Shown: positions 43,414-54,500 of the stretch, piece by piece | Position numbering within the stretch: the first letter of the stretch is position 1 | How the letters are laid out: every line of letters begins with the position of its first letter | Assembly: GCA_037190845.1 (NCBI GenBank) | Contig: JBBCJI010000031.1 | Coordinates: forward strand, 6,721-70,720 | Length of the DNA stretch: 64,000 nt | Reading direction: 5' to 3' | DNA from: JBEBVQ01 sp037190845 | Lineage (GTDB): Bacteria > Bacteroidota > Bacteroidia > Chitinophagales > Chitinophagaceae | Program-made: the position numbers and the translations under genes | Notes under the pieces: generated by a model | Databases searched by the model: none | Seen by the model: the letters and a program-made list of their open reading frames with translations, nothing else | What the model was told of the DNA's origin: nothing

Positions 43414-44235
43414 ATGACATTACCCTACCGGCCGATATATAATGATACAGACCGGACTGCACTACTTGCCTACCTGGAGGGTACGTACAAATCTGCAAAC
43501 GGATTCCTGGGGAATTTTAGTCTCAGCGGCAGCAGTATTATCTACACGACAGATGCTTCCGAATCATACGGCCCCGGGTTGTTTGAAGTGATGCTGCTGA
43601 CCAAAGTTTATCGTTTGCATGTGAATAATCCTGCCTCATTCGGGTACGCAGGGCAGCTTTATTTCTGGAACTGGGGTATTGTTGTCTCATGGGGAGACGG
43701 CACTTATAACGGGTATAGGGAGGGGGATGAAAACGTACAGTCAAGCGTTACGCCCCAGCACAATTATACATCGGGATCCCAGGCAATTGACGTGTTTCAT
43801 AATGACAGCATTACTGTTTTCCTCTGCAGGGATCCGGCTTTGCTGGGTATATCCGGTACGGTATCTTCTGCGCTTCATACCATAGCGGTCACCCACTCTC
43901 AGATCCAACTGCTGGATATGGATATCCTGTTACGCCCGGCAATCCACCAGCTCGACCTGATAGAGTTCCGCAATACAGGGCAATTGAGATTGTTCGGTGT
44001 CAGCAGGCCCTGGGTGCGTCTGGAAGCATTCAACTTCAGCCAGTGTAATTTTTCGAGGGTGGAGGTGGATCGTATGTTTCAGGAATTGTATCTGGTGGGG
44101 CTTGCCTGCCCGGAAGTGCGGGGAAGATCAGTGCACATATATGCTGCACAAACGCCTGCCGCGCCGCCTACGGATGCAACGCTGGCGATACGGCGGATCA
44201 TGCTGGAGCAGTGGGGCTGGGTTTTCTTTATGTAG
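43414..44235 (+). CDS. protein of unknown function with PKD-like segment
   Basis: A 273-residue protein from the ATG at 43414 (MTLPYRPIYND); an in-frame ATG at 43330 would add 28 residues. No signal peptide. The middle has GIVVSWGDGTYNGYREGD and TPQHNYTSGSQAIDVFH, the WGDG...HNY spacing of a PKD-like beta-sandwich. It is followed by repeated leucine strands (LLGISGTVSSALHTIAVTHS, IHQLDLIEFRNTGQLRLFGV) that look like a short leucine-rich repeat. I do not recognise the family. It ends convergently, overlapping the next gene's 3' end by 8 bases, and lies just upstream of the Tc toxin locus. Confidence 0.7.
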   Translation: MTLPYRPIYNDTDRTALLAYLEGTYKSANGFLGNFSLSGSSIIYTTDASESYGPGLFEVMLLTKVYRLHVNNPASFGYAGQLYFWNWGIVVSWGDGTYNGYREGDENVQSSVTPQHNYTSGSQAIDVFHNDSITVFLCRDPALLGISGTVSSALHTIAVTHSQIQLLDMDILLRPAIHQLDLIEFRNTGQLRLFGVSRPWVRLEAFNFSQCNFSRVEVDRMFQELYLVGLACPEVRGRSVHIYAAQTPAAPPTDATLAIRRIMLEQWGWVFFM

Positions 44236-45046
44236 CGGAGGTTGGGTTGTGGAACATAATTACAGAAACAAGGCGGTGGATATCGCTGCCGGGTTCCGTT
44301 GTTTCCAGTATGTGTGCTTTTACCTGGCCGGCAATGGCCATTAATCCGTTTTCCGTATCGTAAAACAGGGCATGTAATTTCCCGTCAGCCTGCTTTTTTA
44401 CTTCGACGGCAGCGTTTACTGCTTCGTTTTTCTGCTGCATATCATGTGAGAGTGTTTGCAGCGCTTCGGGAGTTGCATCCGGTTCAGGCGTGTAGGCTTC
44501 GAGTGTTTTGAGTTTGCCGGCGAGATCGGCCAGGGCATCTGCCTGTATTTTGTACCATTCGCGGTGTGTAAGCCGTGATGCATTTTCTTCTGTGGTGGTT
44601 GTGTTGCCCGCAGATGTGCTCTGTACCGCCGCATGTTTTACCCTGCTGAAGGAGCGCAACCGCTGTATCTCTTCAAGAAACGGGGGCGGCTTGGGTCTTT
44701 CCCGTTTTGCCCATTCCTCCCGCGGCATTTTGCGGAGCGCTTCCATTTCTGCCTGGGTTGGCCGGGGAGGCGGTGGGATTGCTTTCAGGATCAGTTTTGC
44801 CCGTCTTTGGGTCTCACGGTCGAGCGTACTCCTTTCGCCGGAGGCTTTGAGGTATTCTATCGTCTGTTCCCTGTTTTCTTTGATGCCCTGCAGCACCTGC
44901 TCTTTCAGTTTATTGAGCGCTGTCAGCTTCAGTTTTGTACCGGAGGGCTTATAGTTTTTCCCGAGCGCTTCACATTGCCGGATGAGTTTTTCAAAACCGG
45001 CCAGATTCATCCGGTAGGCTGTATCTGTTTTTTGTGCGGTAGTCAT
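44228..45046 (-). CDS. helical protein of unknown function
   Basis: A 272-residue, charge-rich, mostly helical protein. It starts DTAYRMNLAGFEKLIRQCEA and LKLTALNKLKEQVLQGIKEN. A proline-rich hinge (AIPPPPRPTQAEMEALRKMP) separates it from a second helical half (THREWYKIQADALADLAGKL; HDMQQKNEAVNAAVEVKK). No signal peptide, span or catalytic motif. The N-terminal half looks like a repeat of the C-terminal half in helix length. It is convergent with the preceding gene and divergent from TcA, so a link with the toxin is only positional. Confidence 0.65.
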   Translation of the reverse strand: MTTAQKTDTAYRMNLAGFEKLIRQCEALGKNYKPSGTKLKLTALNKLKEQVLQGIKENREQTIEYLKASGERSTLDRETQRRAKLILKAIPPPPRPTQAEMEALRKMPREEWAKRERPKPPPFLEEIQRLRSFSRVKHAAVQSTSAGNTTTTEENASRLTHREWYKIQADALADLAGKLKTLEAYTPEPDATPEALQTLSHDMQQKNEAVNAAVEVKKQADGKLHALFYDTENGLMAIAGQVKAHILETTEPGSDIHRLVSVIMFHNPTSAT

Positions 45047-45507
45047 AAGCTGCAGGTTTTATGATGAGGGATATGACGAGATATATAACACTATTTTTCG
45101 TGTTGGGTATGCTAATGTAACATTTTTTATCAAATGCAGTTTTGTTTTTTATTTAAAATGGTTAATTAATTATTATTTATTCATTTTATTTTTTATCCGG
45201 ATTATTTTTTTACATCTCGTTTTACTTTTTAGTTTTTTTGTTTGTATATTGCTGTTATATCCGGAAGATATAGATCTTCCCAGGATTCCGATCTTAGAGG
45301 TTCATCCCGGAACAAAGACTGTTATGAAGGGGGATGTGAAAAAGACTTGCTGCAGTCCGGACATGCCGGAATAAAGAGGGTCGCTACATAGTTGCGCGCG
45401 GGTTTACGCCTGCTGTATTACCTGTTGATTTTTACAGAAAACAAGAAGGCTTTACGGCATCCTGTTTTGGCATATAAAATATCCTTCACTTCAATAAAAG
45501 CAGTCTT
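45047..45507. other. 461-base AT-rich gap before the Tc toxin gene
   Basis: No gene is supported. The first half (about 45105-45260) is extremely AT-rich, with runs of T up to seven. A hairpin GGAAGAT-ATAG-ATCTTCC lies at 45263-45280. The remaining ~225 bases before the ATG are mixed in composition. The gap is long for this window and probably holds the toxin's promoter and a long leader. I could not identify a convincing Bacteroidota -33/-7 pair. Confidence 0.6.
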
Positions 45508-48500
45508 ATGGCTATTATTCATATTAACGGTTTGCTCCGGGAAAAAGACACGCAAAGACCCATGCCGGGTATGTATGTTGAGATTTATGGGAGTGGTACG
45601 CCGGTTAATCAGCAGTTCTGGGTAGGCGGTGGAAAGTCGGATGAAGATGGTAGTTTCTCTATTTTTCTGAGAGAGGATACGTATCCTGCAATTGAAGTAC
45701 CGTCTCCGTCGAATCCGTTGACTCTGGTAGTATTTTATGGGGATCATGTGATCCATACAGAGAGTATTACGTCGGTCTATCCCGATATTCAGGTGCCTAC
45801 ACAGCATTATAATTTCTATTACTATTATTATTACGGCAATGGTAGTGCGCCGATAGACCCGACGCATGGGCGGACGGAAGATTTGTTTTTTGTTATTGAG
45901 GGGCAGGTTACAGATAGAGATGGCAGAGGAATATCATATGTTCGTTTAAATGCTTATGCGAAGGGTTTTCGTTCGAAAAATATTATATGTCGAGCCTACC
46001 CGGATGTTGATGGGTTCTATTCTATGAAAATTGCCTTTTTAAGTCTGGAGGCAGGTTGGGCAAAAGCCAGAAATCTTGTTATAGAAGTTGATGACGGATG
46101 GATGACAGCATTAGCAGAATCGCGGGATATACTTGAGTTTCCCTCGATACAGCGCGTAGATCTGCAGCTTGATCATGAAAGTTTATATCTATCTGATTAT
46201 GATGAGTTGTATAATAGGATTTTTTTTGCAACATCAGAAGATCCTTGGATATTTCCATTCACAGAGTTTGCAACAATTACTACTACCGGAGATAACAGGG
46301 AATCACAATATATTGCTCGTGCTATAAACCGGGATGAGGCATCTGTTATTGCATTTGTTCGCTCCTGGGCACGAGCAAATGATGAAGGGTGGGCTTATTC
46401 GGATGTACATATAGGGGCATTTTTTGCTATTCTGAAGGCTGGGGTTATTGATGACCGGGATGCAATATTTAGTCTGAGTAGGGAGCGATTGACAGAGATA
46501 TGGAATGACGCCATACAGAAAAAGATAATTAGCGATTATATAGAAGCATATATTCCGACCCTGTTACTGGATTTCGGAAATGTATTGGGAAATATTACCG
46601 CGGATGTTGAAATAGAGGAAGAGGGTATTACATTATCTGATTACTTCTCCGGTGTTTATATAGAAGATACTTTTGGCGATTACCTTCAGTTCCTTTCAAC
46701 ATATGAAGGGGATGATGTAACGCAATTCTGGGATAGTTTCCGTATTTCGTTAGAAGATTCTGGGTATTTGGCAGATGAGCTGCAGCGAAAATTTCAGATT
46801 GCAGCCATAACGGGCTACCAACCTGCTATGGCTAACGAACTGGATACTCATGTAGACGGGCATGTATGGGTAGCTGCAAAATTGGATATAGCCGGTTGGA
46901 CCAGTATGATCAATACTGCTGGTGGTTCATCTGCGGTACCGCGGGTGATATTTGATCATTCGAGTACTCCGGTAGAAGATTATGCTGAAAGGCTCAAATT
47001 CATATCTCAGGATACCTTCCCGGGAGGTGCGCTTGTGGGGCAGTTGCAAGGCCCTGATGGTTATTTGCTGATTCCCGACGCGCCAACCCGGTGGGAGGTA
47101 GATGCCTTCCTGAGTACGAACCCGCATTTCGATTTCCGTACCGCCAGTGTGGATGACATCAACGCTGAAAATTACGACTTATCCTATGTTTCTGATGTGA
47201 ATGTAGTTATTGAAGCATTGATCCCTTTCCAGGCTGTTTCCCGTATTGCCAATGCCCGCGTTGATGCAGTGACGGCCATGATGCTGGACGGATTGAATTC
47301 TGCCGGCGCTGTTATGACGCTTTCGGCGGATGTATTTGTAAACCAGTACAGTGTTGCGCTTGGCGGGAATGAGCAGGCTCGCGGAGCATATAACCTGGCA
47401 GGGAAAATAAACGGCTTGAGCGTGGCGACTGCAACTGATTTTTCCCTGATCGGAAACGGACCAAGCTGGACATGGACGGTAAACCCGGTAGATCCGGCTG
47501 TCGCCAATCCGGATCTGTCGACACTCTTCGGCAGCCTGGAGCAATGCGGCTGTGCCGAGTGCATGTCTGTGTACAGTGCGGGGGCTTATTTTGTGGATAT
47601 ACTCAACTTTATCAAACAGAAGGGCGATGCGGATGAGAATCCCTATAAAGAATTAACCCGGCGCAGGCCTGATCTGGAGTATATAGATATTACCTGTAAG
47701 AATGCCAATACAGTGCTCCCTTATATAGACCTGCTGAATGAACGGCTGGAGGTGCTTATCCTGGAGCCGTTTAACCCACCACCTACGCCGCCACCTCCAC
47801 CGCCGCCACCTCCTGTTTACGATATTCCGAACTCTTATCAGACAACAGGTACTGCCGCTAATCTTGCAGCCTATCCGGAGCATATGAAACGTACTTCCGG
47901 CGATAACCACGAATATGTGGCAGTATATGAAAATGTATATGATGATATACTGAAGAATGCTATTTACCCGTTAAATCTTCCCTTTAACCTGCCGCTGGAA
48001 GAAGCAAGGGTGTATCTGCAGCATCTGGGCTACAGCCGGCTGAGACTGATGGATCTGCTCCGGCCTATGGGCGGTTCTGTACCGGATACGGGTATAACGG
48101 ATTACAATTATTATACGGAATCTGCAGGGATGTCTAAGGAAATGGCGGATATTATCAGTACGCCGGGTGCTCCGGATCTTTATCCGTTCTATGGTTTTGA
48201 CAATGATAATCCTGTTGTATTCCTCAGCCCTACCGATAGTTCTCAGAAACTGACAGGCGCCTGGGATGAATTGTTGCGCGGGGATATATCCGGTGCGAAT
48301 AATGGAGGACTGGATGTGCTCCTGTATGTGCTGGATATTTCTTTTAAGGAGTTGATGCAATTATTATATACGGATACGCTCAATAAAGAGCATGGGGGCA
48401 CAAGATACGTAGATGTATATGCCCGGGATGGCGAACCGTTAGAAACCTGTGTGCTGCGTGAATTAAGGTTGCGAATAATCGGCGGCTATAGTGATGATTT

Positions 48501-51500
48501 TTTTGACAAGCTGCACCGTTTTGTACGACTGTGGAAAGCTACAGGTATCGGCATTTATGAGCTGGATGTATTACTACGTGCTTTTGGCGTGGAAGACATC
48601 AGTAATATTGACGCGCTCTATAAAAACCTGATGCGCGCTATCCACCTGGCCCGTAAGCTGAATATACCGGTGGAATGCTTTGCTACCTGGTGGGCGGTAA
48701 TGGATACAAACCATTATGTCAATTATAACAGTGACCGGCAGGATCCGTTGCCTTCCGTATACGACCGTTTCTTCCGCAGCAAAAGTAATCCCAGGGACAC
48801 GACGTTTGACCTCAGCCAGCTTACATCCAAAAAATACGGTGCGCATCTGAGCGGTATTATCGCTGCATGTCGTATCAGCGAAGAAGACCTGAAGCTATTG
48901 ATGGGGTTGAAGGCACTGAATATATCCCTTGAGGCAGATATGACACTTGTGGGGCTTACCCAAATCTTCGGTGTGGCAACGGTGTGTAATGCACTGAAGA
49001 TAAAAGCGCAGGATTTTATCCGTTTCTGCCAGTTGTGCAAAATAGATTACGGGAAAGTGCTGGCAGCTCCGACGGCTACACATGCTGATACACAAATGGG
49101 CCACCTGGAACAACTGCTCAGTTATGCCGAAATGCTGGGCAGTTCCGGATTTTCGCTTGATGATGTACGATACATGCTGCTCGACAAGGATGAACAGAAA
49201 ATCTATACCCCGGAGGAAAAGGTGGTGCAGCCTTTTTATGAAGGCGTTCGTGCCGAGCTGCAGAAGGAATATGTGGATACGTCTGCACTGAGTCCGCTAA
49301 CGGATGCAGATAAGATCAAGGCGATAAAAGATATGCTGAAAAATATAATCATACAGCATTATGCGGCGCAGTTTAGCATACAGGCAGATACCGTAGTGTT
49401 TTTGCTGAAAGATCTTTTCGAGATTGGCTATGATCATACAGGTAATGGTAGTTATACAGGTAAAGAGGTGCTTGATGCCCTGATTGATCCTGACTTTATC
49501 TTCTCGGAATATGATTTCTCTACAGGGGGGATTGAGGATGCGATGTCGGTGGCTGCTCCCGGAAAGCCTTATGTTAACTTATTTCACCTTTACCCGCTCT
49601 ATTACCGGATGAACAAAATGGCGCTGCTGTTCACGCTCACCGGTGTGCGGAAAGAAGAGATCAGGCTGCTTCAGGAATATTGTGACGAAGCTGAACTGGA
49701 TGTGCCGGATCTGTGTGATTATCCCTACACGGGAGAGGATGATATAACAGAAGCGAAAGACCTTTTTGTCAGGTTGATGCGGTATATACGCTGGGTTACG
49801 GCGCGCAGGCGTCTGGCGCTTACACCGGAACTGTTGAGACAACTGGCAGAAACCACACTCACGGGTACGAAAGCACAATGGGTCGCATTGGTCGTGCAAA
49901 TTACACAATGGGCAGATGCGCAGGTTACAGACCTTGTCGGCGCTGTAGGAACACTTACATCCGCCGGTATTTTGCAGGTTGCGTTCAGGGGAAATTTCAA
50001 AGATCCGTACATCCTGCTGCGTATGGCGGATATCTTCGCTGCATCAGCGAAGATTGGCCTCTTACCGCAGCAGATCAACGACGTGCTGCAAAGCAACCTG
50101 GTAATGACGGACGCCCGCCGTGTACGTATGGCTGCCCGTTCCAAATATGACGAAGCCGCATGGATGAAAGTGGCCAAACCACTGCAGGATCCGCTGCGGG
50201 AAAAGCAACGGAAAGCGATGGTATCCTATCTGCTCACCAAACCGGATAAGGATAAAGGAAAGATATGGCGTACAGAGAACGACCTGTATGCCTGGCTGCT
50301 GATGGATGTGGAAATGCAGCCCTGTACGATGACTTCAAGGATACGGCTGGCGCTCAGCTCTGTACAGTTGTACATGGACCGGGTGATCATGAACCTGGAA
50401 TATTATAAACAAGATATTACAGAGCCCCTTGTTAAATTGGCCCCGGCAGATATTACCCAGTGGAAGAGCTGGCGGAAGTGGTACCGTATCTGGGAAGCCA
50501 ACCGGAAGGTATTCCTCTACCCGGAAAACTGGATCGAGCCGGAACTGCGGGATAATAAAACACCGTTCTTCAAAGACCTGGAGACCCAGTTGCTACAGGA
50601 TGAGCTGAACGAAACCACCGCTAACAACGCCTATCTCGCCTATCTTGAAAAGCTGGATGAAGTAGCGCGGCTGGAGCCGGTAACTGCTTACCATGAAAAA
50701 GACAGGACGGCCGGTATTGATGTGCTGCATGTCGTCTCCCGTACCTATGGAGATGCCCCTGTGTATTATTACCGCAAATTCGTTGACGGCGAATGGACTG
50801 CATGGGAACCCATGAACATTGAGCCGAAAAGTGATCATATAACACTCGTTGTGTGGAACCGGCGACTGATTGTGCTGTGGCTTGATTTCATGGAAAAGCA
50901 GCTTGATGACGCTTCGGGAAGGATATATATCAGGCAATTGGCACATAGAAGGAACACTGAATATAATAATGGTATAGGTACTTGGTCCAATACAGTTGTA
51001 CTCCACGACCCAATGAAATTTAATCATATACTTGACATAGGATATGGTAACCGTTTTCCTGTTTTATGGATGAGGGATGAATTAGTTGACATATCAGAAG
51101 GATTGTATAATAATGATATGTCTAAAGAAGATGCTCAGGGTAAATTGTTGAAAGGGTGGGGTATCCGGATTAACTGGTCGGAATATAAAGACAGAAAGTG
51201 GACTGCTCCCCAGATTGGCAGTGATGTTATGGAAATGTACCCCTGGGCATTTAGAATTACCAAAAAGGCGGAATTGAACCTCCAGGGGACGTATGTTGAG
51301 AAATGGAAAGCAATATCAGACCTGATCCGGAAGCAAAAAGATTTAAGCGTCAATGATCTGTTCAAAAACCGGATGTATTTGTACCCTACGTTTGGACCGA
51401 ACAACAGTCTGGTGATCCAGGTTATGGTCGCGGCTGCATTTGACGAGTTGGCTACCAATATATATACATTCCGGTTTGATTATCCCGGTGCAGATCCTAT

Positions 51501-54500
51501 AACGGTGCGGAACGTAGTATCTACCCAGATTGCGCAGTCTATGATGTCGCCGGCAAATACTGTGATGAACCTTATGAAGTTTGTGGAGACACCCTACGGA
51601 TCATACGGACATCTGGCTGTTTCTGAGTATAAGGATAAGCCGGGTCAGGACCGGTCTTATTATCCTATTGGCGGTACTGACAGCTTAAGCGGATATTCAG
51701 ACCGGGAAGAGGTGACCAGCGGATCTATTTTCGGAAATACTCCGAATGGCCCTTTCCGTATTACCGCAAAGGCAAATATGGATTGGGGCAGGAATCCTTT
51801 GTATAACCATTTTTTCTTTGAAGACGATAAGCATCTTTTTTTCTTATACAGGGAATCTGTTCTTAGTGCCTCCTCCGGTGTAAACAGTACTATGTCGCAA
51901 CCTGCGCTGACGAGTGTAGCACAGCTGGCTTCCAGCTATCAATCTAACTTTGTAGGGCCTGCTACCGGGCAAGCCGGAGCAGAAGGCACTGATGGCGTTT
52001 CGTTTCCGACATCTACTGCCGGACGATATAATACGCCAAAGCCCGTATATCATGTACGCACTTTTTATCATGCCCATGTGAATAAATTTATACGGGAGCT
52101 GAATCTGTATGGTATAGACGGGTTGCTTAAAATAAACATGCAGGTACAGACAGACACGATGGATTTTGATAATGTTTATGATCCTTCAGAGCTGGTACAT
52201 CTGCCGTATCCTACAGATAAGGTGGCATTTGATTATAGTGATGCTTATTCTACCTACAACTGGGAACTGTTCTACCACATACCCATGCTGATCGCACAGC
52301 GGCTGAGTGAAAACCAACAGTTTGAGCAGGCCCAGAAATGGTATCATTATGTATTTGATCCGACGAATAATACCGATGCTTCGGGGAGTGTAAGCACCAC
52401 CAAACAACGTTTCTGGAAATGCCGCCCCCTGTACGACCAGGCAGGAGAAAAGATAGAGACGCTGACTGATATGATGGCGTATATCAATAAATACAGCGAC
52501 CAGGTGACGAAATGGGAGAAGAATCCGTTCAGTCCGCATGTAATCGCCCGGATGCGTCTGCTGGCCTATATGAAGAACACGGTGATGAAGTACCTGGACA
52601 ACCTGATCGCCTGGGGCGACCAGCTATTCCGGCGGGATACCATAGAGTCGCTCAATGAGGCTACACAATTGTATATTCTCGCTTCCAATATTTTGGGGCG
52701 GCGTCCTGAGTCTATGCCTGCCCTTACTGTACCTGTGATCCAGAATTTTATTGATTTGGACAATGCCGGTCTCGACCGCTTCTCAAATGCAGCGGTGAAA
52801 ATAGAACGGTTTATAGGCAGAAATGTCTTGCCAACAGGAGGGGGGAGTGGAGAAGTGCCTAAGATGAAGTACTTCTGCCTGCCGCAGAATGACAAGTTGA
52901 TGGGATACTGGGATACTGTGGCAGACCGGCTGTTCAAGATCCGCAATTGTATGAACATTGAAGGAGTGATCCGGCAGCTTCCGCTCTTCGACCCGCCGAT
53001 AGACCCGGCTATGCTGGTACGGGCCGCTGCGGCCGGGATAGACACGGGAGCTGTGATGGACTCTATTGCCGGTATTGGTATGCCGCATTATCGTTTCAGC
53101 TACATCGTGCAAAAAGCCAATGAAGTCTGTGCAGACGTAAAGGCTCTTGGCGCAGCCCTGCTGGCGGCGCTTGAGAAGAAAGATGCGGAAGGTCTCGCAT
53201 TACTCCGCTCAGGCCATGAAATTAAGTTGCTGGAGCAGGTGAAGACGATTCGTGAAGCACAGGTACAGGAATCAGAACAGACCATCGAAGCGCTGAAGAA
53301 AACACGTGAGGTGACGGATATCCGCTATAAATATTATACCTCTCGTGTTAAAATGAATACAGGCGAGCAACAGCACCTGAAATCGCTTGAAGACGGACTG
53401 AACCTGCAGATTAAACAGACTGTAACAGAAGGGATTGCAGGAGCTTTGGCTCTTATCCCGAACATCCATCTGCAAGTACCGGGGGCGGGAACCAGTATTG
53501 GTGGCATGCACTTCTCAACAATGGTAAGGGCTGCTGCTACAGTATTAAATGTAAAAGCGGTTATGAATAATGCCAAAGGTTCGATGGCATTGACCAAAGC
53601 CGGCTACGAACGCCGCCAGGACGACTGGGACTTCCAGGCCGAGAGCGCGCTGAAAGAGCTGGAGCAGATCGATAAGCAGATAATCGGCGCCGAGATCCGG
53701 CTGAGCATTGCGCAGAAAGAGCTGGACAGCCAGACGATGCAGATCGAGAACAGCCGGGAGACGGATGCCTACATGCGCAGCAAGTACACCAACCAGGAGC
53801 TATACAACTGGATGATCGGGCAGATCGCCACGGTATACTTCCAGAGCTACCAGCTTGCTTTTGACATCGCCAAGAAGGCCGAGATGTGCTTCACGCAGGA
53901 ATTGCCCGAGCCGTTGTATAAGATGCCGGCAAAAGGGCTGATACAATTCGGGTATTGGGACAGCCTGCGTAAAGGGCTGATGAGCGGCGAAAAGCTGCAG
54001 TACGACCTGCGGAAGATGGAAGCCGTGTATATAGAGAACAACAAGCGCCAGTTGGAAATGACCAAGCATGTATCCCTGGCGTTATTGGATGCAGAAGCAT
54101 TACTCAGCCTGAAGAATAATGGTACCTGCCATATTGATATACCTGAGGCGCTCTTTGATCTTGATTACCCGGGTCAGTATATGCGCCGGATTAAATCTGT
54201 CAGTATTTCGATTCCCTGTGTGACAGGACCCTATACAACTGTTAGCTGTATGCTGTTCCAGACCAGCAGCAAATACCGGTGGGATGGCACTAACCCCGGA
54301 AGTACCGCCGGTTATCCTGAGACGGGGGTTAACGATCAGCGATTTAAAAAGTTCACCGGAGGCGATTCCGTTGCTACCAGCAGTGCACAAAACGACAACG
54401 GGGTATTCGAGCTTAACTTCAGAGATGAGCGTTACCTGCCTTTTGAAGGAAGTGGTGCGATCAGTAACTGGACACTGGTGATGCCCAGCAAAAACAGACA

